A stretch of DNA of 64,000 bases, from contig DASUHD010000123.1 in NCBI GenBank assembly GCA_036273675.1, positions 87,562-151,561 of the forward strand, given 5' to 3'. Origin of the DNA: DAHUXT01 sp036273675. Lineage in GTDB: Bacteria > Chloroflexota > Ktedonobacteria > Ktedonobacterales > JADMIN01. A program made the translations under genes and the position numbers. Under the pieces are notes generated by a model. The model did no database searches. It was not told the DNA's origin and saw only the letters and a list, made by a program, of their open reading frames with translations. This document shows positions 18,685 to 26,782 of the stretch, one piece after another (position 1 is the stretch's first letter; each line of letters opens with the position of its first letter).

Positions 18685-18747
18685 TGTCCTTGAATGGAAC
18701 CAGGAGATCACGAGCGCTACGAGGCATCCTGACCACCACTGCCAACG

Positions 18748-19995
18748 TCAAATAAGCAGCCCGCCTGTAATAAAGAAAGCCAGGAATGCCGCCTGGAGCA
18801 AGACGCCTCCATAGGTGAAGAACGTCGCCACACCTGGTAAGCGCTCTGACCACTTGCCGATCAACAGGAAGGCTGGCAGAGCGGCGAGCGAGAACCTACC
18901 GGCCGAGACGAGATACACAGCATTGTCGGCTATCTCACGCGGACTAGAGAGGATGAGAAAAACCAGCCCGGACGTGTAGAGGGTGAAAGACACTGGGAGT
19001 CTGCGGGCGCCAATGATGGATACAATCACGATCACCAGAAATGGCAGGCTGTCGATCAGGATATGGCCCTGAAAGTAACTCAACGGCAGGAAGCTCAGAT
19101 GGTAGCGAACTGTCTTCCAAATGGACTCCCAGATCGGCATCGAGACGCGATCCCACTGAATCTGGATATGCACCCACATCAGCAAATCACCATAGCGGAG
19201 CAAACAAAAGCCACTGAAGAGACCGAACGCCAGCGGTACCGACGCAATGACCGCCAGAAGCGGAGGAACATCGCTGCGGTCGAGACGAAATGCGAACGTA
19301 CGCTTGCGGAGTTGCTCTATCCACCCATGCTGACGCGCAAACTCATAGAGCAGCGGCAGAAACAGAATCGCGCCCGTGGAGCGCGTCAGCGTGCCAAAGA
19401 AGGCGAACAGAGCAGCAAGATACCAATATTTGCGACCCAAATGGCCACGGCGCATACTCCAGAGACACCAGACAGCAAATGCCAGGAAGATGCCTTCCGT
19501 ATAGCCAGCAGCCAGAAAGAATCCCAGCGGCCAACTCAATAGCGCCAGCACGCTCAATCGCGCGGTATGCTCACTGCCACCCTCATCCACCGAGAGCCGA
19601 GCCAGCCCAATGCAAGCCGCGAGCGTGCCAAGATTACTGATAATCATTGCGGTCAGGACTGTGTTCCCAAAAATGAATGAGCCAATATAGATCAGTATGG
19701 GGTAAAGAGGAAAGAAGGCGGAGTCTTTGGGGGTCATATATCCTTGCGCCGCAATATTGACATAGTTGATCGCGTCGTAGCGAAACCACGCGTCGAGCAT
19801 TGAGGCGCGCGATGTGCCTTCCCGGTAGGTGAGGATCAGCGAGAAGAACGTGAAACTGATCAGCGCCAGCCGACTCACCAGCCATATGACGGCCGCCTGA
19901 ACAACCAGATATTCCCAGGCAATACGCTCTTCAGGCTGCGAAGTATGCTCAACCGAGGGAGGGACATCCACCTTGTCCCGCACCAAAGTCCCCAT
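18748..19995 (-). CDS. PIG-V-like polytopic mannosyltransferase
   Basis: 415 residues, mostly membrane helices. A loop after the first helix reads WFRYDAINYVNIAAQGY, the position of the catalytic Asp in GT-C (PIG-V/GPI mannosyltransferase 2-like) enzymes; PLYPILIYIGSF and GYTEGIFLAFAVWCLW are also typical. Such enzymes use polyprenyl-phosphate mannose on the outer face of the membrane. The ATG at 19995 has AAGGAG 10 nt upstream; an ATG 63 nt further out lacks one. It converges with the UbiA-like gene and lies near a GT2 that could supply its lipid-linked donor. Confidence 0.78.
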   Translation of the reverse strand: MGTLVRDKVDVPPSVEHTSQPEERIAWEYLVVQAAVIWLVSRLALISFTFFSLILTYREGTSRASMLDAWFRYDAINYVNIAAQGYMTPKDSAFFPLYPILIYIGSFIFGNTVLTAMIISNLGTLAACIGLARLSVDEGGSEHTARLSVLALLSWPLGFFLAAGYTEGIFLAFAVWCLWSMRRGHLGRKYWYLAALFAFFGTLTRSTGAILFLPLLYEFARQHGWIEQLRKRTFAFRLDRSDVPPLLAVIASVPLAFGLFSGFCLLRYGDLLMWVHIQIQWDRVSMPIWESIWKTVRYHLSFLPLSYFQGHILIDSLPFLVIVIVSIIGARRLPVSFTLYTSGLVFLILSSPREIADNAVYLVSAGRFSLAALPAFLLIGKWSERLPGVATFFTYGGVLLQAAFLAFFITGGLLI

Positions 19996-20298
19996 AGCGT
20001 GTGGACTCCTTAAGAAACACTGCGCGCGCGCTCCCGCTAGGCAGTTAGCATCTTTCATGTCTGGCGCTGGAAGTCACATAGACACGTGTTAAGACGCAAA
20101 GAATCAGGGCATAGGTAACGGAAAATTCGCGGGCGGCGGCTATTTTCGCCGACGGTTGCGCGCTGCACAGAGCGCGAGAGATGTGGCTATTTAGTGGCGC
20201 GGAGCTTGCAAATACTGCGCCAGGATGCGCACCATAAAACCGCACGTTACCCTGAGGCCGCGGGCGTATCGAACATTGACAGCAAGGAGCAATTTGTT

Positions 20299-21642
20299 TT
20301 GTCGTTGAAGGATCTCGTCTGTGCAGGATCATCACTCTCTTTACGCTCGCGTATTCTTGCTATCGTGAAACCGATGGACAATGGTCCGAAGGAGATTCGG
20401 GCGCTCGACGGGCTACGGGCGGTGGCCGCGCTGAGTATCGTTCTCTTCCACGTCATGCTCTTTCTGCAACTTGAGTACACGCCGCTGAGCCAGGCGATTA
20501 ATCATACCTGGTATTATCTCTCGACTGGTGTCCATCTGTTCTTCGTGCTGTCAGGCTTTCTGCTCTTTCTGCCGTATGCGCGCGCCATGCTCGACGGCCA
20601 GCGACTACCTTCGACACGCCGCTTCTACCGCCGTCGCGCGCTGCGCATTCTGCCCGCCTACTGGGTCTGCCTGGCGATTATGGTCGCGCTCAAGTTCTAC
20701 GTGCAGCATGTGCCATTCAGCCTCGGTGATGTCACGGCGCATATCTTCCTCATTCATGATTTCTTCCCCCAGTTCAATCGCGACTACGACGGCCCGTTCT
20801 GGACGCTCGCGGTGGAGGCACAGTTCTATCTGCTGCTGCCCCTGCTTGCTCTGATTGTCTTGTGGGTCTCTGGCAGACACCACTCCGCATGGCGCATCGC
20901 GGGTGGCATCGGCCTGCTGATTGCTGGCGCGCTGATCTTGCGGACGGCTGACTCGATAATCATGGCATCGTTGCCAACGAATGCGACGCTTACCGATTCG
21001 CCTGCGGGGATCGTCGTGCTGGCAACGATGGGTATGCAGGGAAAGTACTTGGAGGTTTTTGCGGTCGGCATGCTCTGCGCGTTGCTGTACATCGTCACCA
21101 TTGAACGCCGCATGCTCTCAACCAAACGGTTGCGCCATCTCGGTCTCATCGCGCTGGTAGGCGCTGGAGTATGCATGGCGCTGGCGATTCCCCACGTCGA
21201 TCTGGCGGGGGTGATGGTGACGCCTGGAGCGCAGTGGGGCGCCGATGTGATTAGCTATCCGCTGCTGGTAGGTCTGGGATTTGGCGGACTCGTCCTGGCG
21301 ATCCTCTGGGGCGGCCAGTGGATACGCTTCCTTTTTGAAATATCACCTACGCGCATCATTGGCCTGTTCTCGTACAGCCTCTATCTGTGGCATTTGCCAA
21401 TAATTCATGGCAATGTGCCATTCTTTGCAGGCGTACCATTGGCGCTGGCGATTGCTGGAGCGTTTCTTATCGCGTATCTCTCGTATCAGCTTATCGAGCG
21501 CCCGTTCCTGGTGCGACGCCACCGCCAGAGTGGCTCAAAGGCTCCGGCGACCAGGGAAGCCGATCCAGTGGTCGTTCCGGTTCTTGCGCCTGACATCGAG
21601 GCCGATATCCAACCTGCCGCGCGCATCCCGACACTGGTGTAG
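20299..21642 (+). CDS. membrane-bound acyltransferase, family 3 (OafA/YrhL type)
   Basis: About 447 residues, with roughly ten membrane helices. The N-terminal core EIRALDGLRAVAALSIVLFH carries the conserved RxxDxLR and catalytic His of acyltransferase 3 proteins. FFVLSGFLLF and the RRALRILPAYW segment follow. These enzymes O-acylate glycans such as lipopolysaccharide, peptidoglycan or exopolysaccharide. TTG at 20299 is taken because AAGGAG lies 9 nt upstream; the ATG at 20374, just before the core, lacks a clear ribosome site and is the alternative. The C-terminus has a hydrophilic, Pro/Arg-rich tail. Context with glycosyltransferases suggests envelope glycan modification. Confidence 0.85.
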   Translation: MSLKDLVCAGSSLSLRSRILAIVKPMDNGPKEIRALDGLRAVAALSIVLFHVMLFLQLEYTPLSQAINHTWYYLSTGVHLFFVLSGFLLFLPYARAMLDGQRLPSTRRFYRRRALRILPAYWVCLAIMVALKFYVQHVPFSLGDVTAHIFLIHDFFPQFNRDYDGPFWTLAVEAQFYLLLPLLALIVLWVSGRHHSAWRIAGGIGLLIAGALILRTADSIIMASLPTNATLTDSPAGIVVLATMGMQGKYLEVFAVGMLCALLYIVTIERRMLSTKRLRHLGLIALVGAGVCMALAIPHVDLAGVMVTPGAQWGADVISYPLLVGLGFGGLVLAILWGGQWIRFLFEISPTRIIGLFSYSLYLWHLPIIHGNVPFFAGVPLALAIAGAFLIAYLSYQLIERPFLVRRHRQSGSKAPATREADPVVVPVLAPDIEADIQPAARIPTLV

Positions 21643-21646
21643 CCGT

Positions 21647-22099
21647 TCATAGGCGCTCGAAGGCACGTCCGTGGTTGGCTCGCGCGCGTACCTGTTCTAC
21701 GATCAGCGCTATCACGCGGTCGGTTGCGGTCCAGCGGGCGGAGATTCGCGCGGGGTCGAGCCGATGCGCGCGTACAATCTGGCGTAGCGCCGCGATATCT
21801 AACTGCGCCAGTTGGGCGCGTAAGCCGCCTTCACCATCCTTACGCAACACCTGGAACGGGTCAGGGAGAATCGGGGCGGTGGCCGCTGGGCGTTTCGCAT
21901 TGTTCGCGGGCTTCTTGCGTGGCGATGCTGTTGCCAATGGCTGCGGCGACGTAGTATCGAGCAGACCACTGGAGCGTACGGCCTCAGCAAGCTGAATGCC
22001 GAAGGCAGGGTCCCGCTCTGCCCGCTCGGCTAAATCCCGCAGTAGTCTGGCGGCGGCCTCAGCGTCATCACGGCCAGGCGTCGTCTTACCGCGCGACAT
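21647..22099 (-). CDS. ParA-associated hypothetical protein
   Basis: 150 residues. The N-terminus (GRDDAEAAARLLRDLAERA) is helical and charged; a Pro/Ala/Lys linker is followed by a compact C-terminal block starting LPDPFQVLRKDGEGGLRAQL and ending in a helical LIVEQVRARANHG. It overlaps the end of parA-like gene by 14 nt, with GAGGGA before its ATG, so both are made together. It is too short and unlike ParB to be a standard centromere-binding partner, and no HTH is evident. I judge it the cognate partner of this orphan ParA by position only. Confidence 0.7.
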   Translation of the reverse strand: MSRGKTTPGRDDAEAAARLLRDLAERAERDPAFGIQLAEAVRSSGLLDTTSPQPLATASPRKKPANNAKRPAATAPILPDPFQVLRKDGEGGLRAQLAQLDIAALRQIVRAHRLDPARISARWTATDRVIALIVEQVRARANHGRAFERL

Positions 22100-22946
22100 G
22101 GGTCAGATACTCCCTCGTCAACTCCGACAAATACTCATACGACCCACCGCCATACTTCTGCTGGAGGGTATGAACAGGGGCCATCACATCGGCAGCCTCA
22201 GCGATTCTGGTAGATTCGGGAATCATTGTATCGAAGACCAGCGGAAAGCGCCGATCGAGAAAGTCTTCGCGCAGGCGCTGCACCATCTCGTTGTGCAGAA
22301 TTGTCTGCGAACGAATCTTCGAGATGACGATGCCAAGCGCGCGGATATTGTGCCGCGTGGATGAGGCGAAGTGGTCGATTCGGTCGAGAATCGGCGGAAT
22401 ACCGAGTACCGAGAGAATATCTGGCACGACGGGAATCAGGTATGTATTCGAGATGGCCAGCCCGTTGAGGGTGACGATACCAAGCGAAGGCGGGCAGTCA
22501 ATCAGCACATGGTCGTAGTATGGGAGGAAGTCGCTGAGCGCCTCGCGCAGCCCATAGATTGGCCCACGCGAAAAATGCTCGAAGTCGGTCAACTGGGTGA
22601 CGCGGTCCTGAATCTTGATGAGTCCCAGGCTTGAAGGTAGCAGATCAAGTCCAGACACCCCGCCGGCGATGTTGGAGACATCTCGCACGATCGCTTCATC
22701 GGCGTGGAACCGCTTGCTGCCTTTGACCAGATCGGTAAAAAGCTGAAAGAGCGTGCGACCTGATTCGTCGCGGGCCTTCCACTCGAGTTCGGGGATCAGG
22801 CTCACGGTCGCGTTGGTCTGCGGGTCAAGGTCAATCACCAGCACACGCTTCCGATGCTCGATAGCCAGGAAGTGCGCCAGCGCGAGGGTTATCGTCGTCT
22901 TGCCAACCCCACCCTTGAGGTTGATGACGCTTGTCACAACAGGCAT
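22086..22946 (-). CDS. ParA-family ATPase
   Basis: 286 residues. The deviant Walker A is KGGVGKTTITLALAHFLA near residue 11, with the signature first Lys. VLVIDLDPQTNATVSLIP and DHVLIDCPPSLG (Walker B region) are typical of ParA/Soj. Such ATPases position DNA, plasmids or large protein complexes on the nucleoid. No parB or parS-like iteron repeat is visible nearby; the downstream gene is a small unrelated protein. It could be chromosomal, a relic of a plasmid, or a cargo-positioning McdA-like protein. The start ATG has AAAGGGA about 8 nt upstream. Confidence 0.88.
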   Translation of the reverse strand: MPVVTSVINLKGGVGKTTITLALAHFLAIEHRKRVLVIDLDPQTNATVSLIPELEWKARDESGRTLFQLFTDLVKGSKRFHADEAIVRDVSNIAGGVSGLDLLPSSLGLIKIQDRVTQLTDFEHFSRGPIYGLREALSDFLPYYDHVLIDCPPSLGIVTLNGLAISNTYLIPVVPDILSVLGIPPILDRIDHFASSTRHNIRALGIVISKIRSQTILHNEMVQRLREDFLDRRFPLVFDTMIPESTRIAEAADVMAPVHTLQQKYGGGSYEYLSELTREYLTHVAR

Positions 22947-23043
22947 GGAACTGTCCCTTTCGCCGCGGCGCGGTACTATCCCGTCACCACAGGCGAAGGT
23001 ATTCTAATGGGCAAAGAGGAAGTTGCCAAGGGGCCTTTTTAGG

Positions 23044-23541
23044 CTATTCGCATAGGTTTGGTAGTGAGTGACCCATGTTATACCCGTATTGGACCAGTGA
23101 GGACACGTGGCTGGGTGCGCAGCCGATCATCATACCAGTGCAGTCGCTCGACGAATGACATACCGGTGAGAGCATCTCAAACTTGAGGTCAGGAGCAACA
23201 CGCACCAGAAGCTCGGCATAGAGCTGACTGGCATAGAGGACATACGTGAGTGGCTCCGCGCTCCGAGCGACACGTGCATGCAACTGCCTTGCCACTGCCT
23301 CTGCCCAGGCCATGCGCTCAGCCGCGCTGAGCAGATAGAGAGCAGGCTCGTCGGCGCCGATCACTTGCTGCGGTGGCGCCATCTGGTACAGCGTACTCAA
23401 CACATACCACTCGCTGTATGAGCGGTCACAGAAGTCGCGCGCACGGCGAAACACGGGCGACGGGTCGAACTGCTCATGCGCGCGGGCAATGCCTCCGCGC
23501 CTGCGCTTCGAGGCTGCCACCAGTCCAATCTTGCGGGCCAT
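23044..23541 (-). CDS. DUF6884-like protein
   Basis: 165 residues. The N-terminus reads LVAASKRRRGGIARAHEQF followed by SPVFRRARDFCDRSYSEWY and VLSTLYQMAPPQQVIG. This pattern of a Ser-Lys start, a short basic run and a WYVLSA strand is what I associate with the DUF6884 proteins (a fold thought to resemble the YaaA peroxide-response family). GGAGGTG lies 4-5 nt before the ATG. The C-terminus contains several His and Cys residues (CHSSSDCTG) that are not a recognised motif. It is isolated between parA and a GH15 gene. The function is not known. Confidence 0.6.
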   Translation of the reverse strand: MARKIGLVAASKRRRGGIARAHEQFDPSPVFRRARDFCDRSYSEWYVLSTLYQMAPPQQVIGADEPALYLLSAAERMAWAEAVARQLHARVARSAEPLTYVLYASQLYAELLVRVAPDLKFEMLSPVCHSSSDCTGMMIGCAPSHVSSLVQYGYNMGHSLPNLCE

Positions 23542-23665
23542 GCTTCACCTCCAGCAGCGCTACCTGGTGCGCCTCCTTGAGCGACCCAGTCTGACGCCGT
23601 TGGCGTCTATTGAAGCAATGTCGCTTTGTAGGGACAATAGGATAACCCGAATTGGCCGACCTCAG

Positions 23666-25711
23666 TCACTCCGCGGCGTGTCGCGCTCCAGCCTGTGTCG
23701 CCAGACGCATGAGATGCTGATAGCGCCCGATGTACCAGCGAATTGCTCCAGCATATTCGGCGTGGCTCCAGGTCAGCGGCGAGACCGAAAGCGGCTCATG
23801 CGTGTACGGATTGATCTGTTCGGCAAGCACACCGCTGGGCAACGCGTGAGACTGTACCCATTGCAGCCACGGCAGGACATTTTCGAGTTCGGCAATGGTC
23901 GTCGCACTCTCGATCTTGAACTCGGCCAGCCAGCAGGCGCAGATGAACCACGGATTCCCCGGAACATTCGCGATGTCCTTGCTTACCTGATGGTAGTAGT
24001 CGTTCTCGTAGCGCGCGACACCGCCGACCTCCGACTTGATGACCAGCCGGTCTTCCACCGCCTGCATCGTCCGCTTGATCTTGTCATCCCGCACGTCGAA
24101 CATGCCAAACTGGTAGAGACCAGATACGCTCGCATCGATAACCATATCTGGCGTCATGGAGCCATCAGGCTCTACATAGACCGTCCGCACGAACCGCCTA
24201 GCATCCTCATGCCAGAGGAATCGATTTGTCGCGTTCTTGATTTCCCCGGCGACCTTGGCATAGCGCTGCGAGCGATCTTGCTCGCCAAATGCTGCCGTAA
24301 ACTGGGAGGCGGCCATCAGCCCGCCGTAGACCGCCGCGAGCGTATAGGCATGGACACCACGTCGCTCCTCCCATAAATCCCAGGATGGCTGTGGCAGTCC
24401 AGTGCGTTCGTCACGAAAGGAGCACATGAAGTCGGCGGCAGCCGTTATCAGCGGACGATAGAGCGGCCTGATGAACTCGATCTCATGGTACAAGGTATAA
24501 TGTTGCCAGAGCGCATAGAGGACGAGCGCCGTTTCATCCTCCTGTATAGGCAGGGCAAGATTTCCCTGCTTATCCATCCACGGCTGCCAGCTGCTGCCAA
24601 GGTCACCATCCGGTGTGTACTTATGCATCAGATAGCCACCTTCGGTGATGTGTTCCGCGCAGAAATGGAAGAATGCGCCTGTGGCGTTGCTATAGCCGGA
24701 ATGGCTGAGCACATTTGCCACCAGCGCTCCATCGCGTGGCCACATATAGGCGTAACTGTCGCGCGCGAAGGCCCAAACGTCCCCATCCGTCGCGGCGATG
24801 ATGGCGCCATCGTGATCGATCTGCGTGCGCATGATGAGCAAACTACGCCTGTACAGATCTATCAGTGGCTGTGGCAGGTTACAATCGCCAAGTGGTTTGT
24901 TGCTAACCCAGAGACGCCAGTAGTCTCGGGTGCGCTGGATAAATGTCTCGGGTCCGCGTTGGATCACGATACGGTTCAGATTGCAGGCCGCCTGGTACTG
25001 GTGGGCTGCGCAGAGCCAGTGGTAGCAGTATCGCTCCTGGCCAGCTGGGACGTCACCCAGAGAGAAGCCGATACAGCTATCAATCGAACCCTGCGCGATG
25101 GGATTGCCCTCGAGCGTTCCGTCTTCGGCATCGCGCCAGGTGCCTTGCTGTCCGTTGAACTCCTTATATCCGGTGGCCCAGGAATACACGCCCACCCTGC
25201 CATGATCCGCACCCTGGCCAGCGCCCGCGTCTGCATCGCCAACACAGCCGTTGAGAATCATGTTCCAGGAATCCTTATATGCGCCGAGAATATGGAGATC
25301 GGGCCGATAATAGGCGGTGTTCGCGCCTTCACTCTCGCCCAGATGCCAGTCGTAGTGGAAGAACAGACGTATTTCGCGCGCCTCATTGGCTAGATTGACG
25401 ACCTTCATCTTGCGTATGAAGATATCTCGATCAAAATCAACGACGTCAGTGCAGGAGATCGTGACGTTGAGTGCGGGATGTGTCAACGTCACCGCCGTGA
25501 CCAGCGTATTCGGCTCATAGACCAGCTCTCGCTGCCACTCAGGCGCGTCGAACCAGGCAAACTGGCCCGCCACCCAGATGCCCGTGTGGTTGACGTGTCC
25601 TTGTGTGTGGCTACGCTCCCCGACGTGTGGCCAGTAGATATCTCGCAGGTTATAGCTGGCATCGAAGTTCACCAGCAGATGTCCATTCGCAAGCGGCAAA
25701 TCACGCGGCAT
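23666..25711 (-). CDS. glycoside hydrolase family 15 (glucoamylase/trehalase-like)
   Basis: 681 residues. N-terminal super-sandwich domain (about 1-270), then an (alpha/alpha)6 barrel. Core motifs include FARDSYAYMWPRDGALVA (the GH15 first catalytic region), IQEDETALVLYALW, PSWDLWEERRGVHAYTLAAVYGGL with the acidic catalytic position, and the closing PLTWSHAEYAGAIRW. Family members release glucose from starch/glycogen ends or cleave trehalose. No signal peptide is visible, so it is probably cytoplasmic. GAGGTG lies 6 nt before the ATG. It is monocistronic and divergent from the next gene. Confidence 0.9.
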   Translation of the reverse strand: MPRDLPLANGHLLVNFDASYNLRDIYWPHVGERSHTQGHVNHTGIWVAGQFAWFDAPEWQRELVYEPNTLVTAVTLTHPALNVTISCTDVVDFDRDIFIRKMKVVNLANEAREIRLFFHYDWHLGESEGANTAYYRPDLHILGAYKDSWNMILNGCVGDADAGAGQGADHGRVGVYSWATGYKEFNGQQGTWRDAEDGTLEGNPIAQGSIDSCIGFSLGDVPAGQERYCYHWLCAAHQYQAACNLNRIVIQRGPETFIQRTRDYWRLWVSNKPLGDCNLPQPLIDLYRRSLLIMRTQIDHDGAIIAATDGDVWAFARDSYAYMWPRDGALVANVLSHSGYSNATGAFFHFCAEHITEGGYLMHKYTPDGDLGSSWQPWMDKQGNLALPIQEDETALVLYALWQHYTLYHEIEFIRPLYRPLITAAADFMCSFRDERTGLPQPSWDLWEERRGVHAYTLAAVYGGLMAASQFTAAFGEQDRSQRYAKVAGEIKNATNRFLWHEDARRFVRTVYVEPDGSMTPDMVIDASVSGLYQFGMFDVRDDKIKRTMQAVEDRLVIKSEVGGVARYENDYYHQVSKDIANVPGNPWFICACWLAEFKIESATTIAELENVLPWLQWVQSHALPSGVLAEQINPYTHEPLSVSPLTWSHAEYAGAIRWYIGRYQHLMRLATQAGARHAAE

Positions 25712-25855
25712 GATAACACCTCTCGATACCCTATGGCGGCGACGTGGAGCCAGACGACCGGGCTATACCGACTATATCTGAGGAAGAGTTGTCCTGCCAG
25801 CCCAGCTATCTGTTACCATGTCTACAGAATTGCGTCACATACGAATTGACATTTA

Positions 25856-26656
25856 ATGGAGCATATGTTGAGCGAAGAATTGGCGCGGACACGATTGCGC
25901 GGCGGCTATGCGATTCTTGCGGGGATACTGTTGCTGCTAGGCGTCCCGCTCTTTCAGAGCCTGGTACTTGTCCCAATAGGGTATGTCACTGCGATCAACG
26001 CGATTGTCGCGCATCAAGACTTTGGCCCGCTGCTCTCCTGGGCCGCCGCGCATCCAGGCGAGAGCCGCCTATTCCGCGTGGTCGAGGTCGTCCCGTTTTT
26101 GCTGGCGATGGGTCTACCCGGCCCGCTGTCCTCGATTCTCTGGGCTGAAGCGAGTACCGGGAGCCATCTGGCCGCCTGGCTCGGACGCATTGGATTCGCC
26201 CTGTTTGCGCTGGCTCTCTTCATCGGCATGTTCACCAGCGCAGCGTCAGCCACCAGTTACGTTCATTCCCAGAGCGAGAGCGTCCGCCAGGCCATCGCCC
26301 TCGATTACGCCGGTCATTACGCGCTCGAAACGTTGCTGTCGCGTATCTTGGGCGGCATCTGCCTCACGGTGTTTCTCGTCCTCGTGAGTCTGCGCATGGT
26401 GCGTGTGCGACGATTCCCACTCTGGTTCGGCGTGATAGGTGTTCTCTGCGCAGCGCTCCAGGCAACCACCGCGGTCTTCTTTGCCTTCGGGCCAACTCAT
26501 GCGACAACGCCCACCGCTGGCCTGGCGTTTATCGCATTGGCGCTATGGCTGCTGGTAGTAGGCGTCTTTCTTGTCCGCACGCGTGCCCTTCCACCCGATT
26601 CGACATCCACATCCACATCCACATCCACATCCACATCCACAACACCCGCGCCATAA
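25856..26656 (+). CDS. DUF4386-like polytopic membrane protein with (Ser-Thr)n tail
   Basis: 266 residues with about six hydrophobic segments. The layout (a first helix starting RGGYAILAGILLLLG, an internal SRILGGICLTVFLVL and a hydrophilic end) resembles the uncharacterised DUF4386 membrane family. No function is known. The C-terminal tail is a run of alternating Ser-Thr residues encoded by an ACATCC hexanucleotide repeat (26603-26640), which could change in length by slippage. An alternative ATG at 25865 is preceded by GGAG at only 3 nt. Confidence 0.65.
   Translation: MEHMLSEELARTRLRGGYAILAGILLLLGVPLFQSLVLVPIGYVTAINAIVAHQDFGPLLSWAAAHPGESRLFRVVEVVPFLLAMGLPGPLSSILWAEASTGSHLAAWLGRIGFALFALALFIGMFTSAASATSYVHSQSESVRQAIALDYAGHYALETLLSRILGGICLTVFLVLVSLRMVRVRRFPLWFGVIGVLCAALQATTAVFFAFGPTHATTPTAGLAFIALALWLLVVGVFLVRTRALPPDSTSTSTSTSTSTSTTPAP
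26603..26640 (+). repeat. (ACATCC)n hexanucleotide microsatellite in coding sequence
   Basis: ACATCC is repeated six times plus two bases. It encodes Ser-Thr dipeptides at the C-terminus of the membrane protein. The unit is a multiple of three, so gain or loss of copies changes tail length without a frameshift. Confidence 0.9.
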
Positions 26657-26782
26657 CCATGATTCGCAAAATTCCTGCTACAGCGCCGTGTCAGAAATCT
26701 CATAACGCGATATAATAAACAGGAAGTGGCGATAGTTCATTTGTAGTACGTAATCATAACTGGTGAAGCGAGGTTGCTTTTC

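Noticed and set aside
26603..26640. Short tandem repeat as a possible CRISPR array
   Set aside because: Units are 6 nt without spacers; it is a microsatellite in a reading frame. No CRISPR array was seen anywhere in the window.
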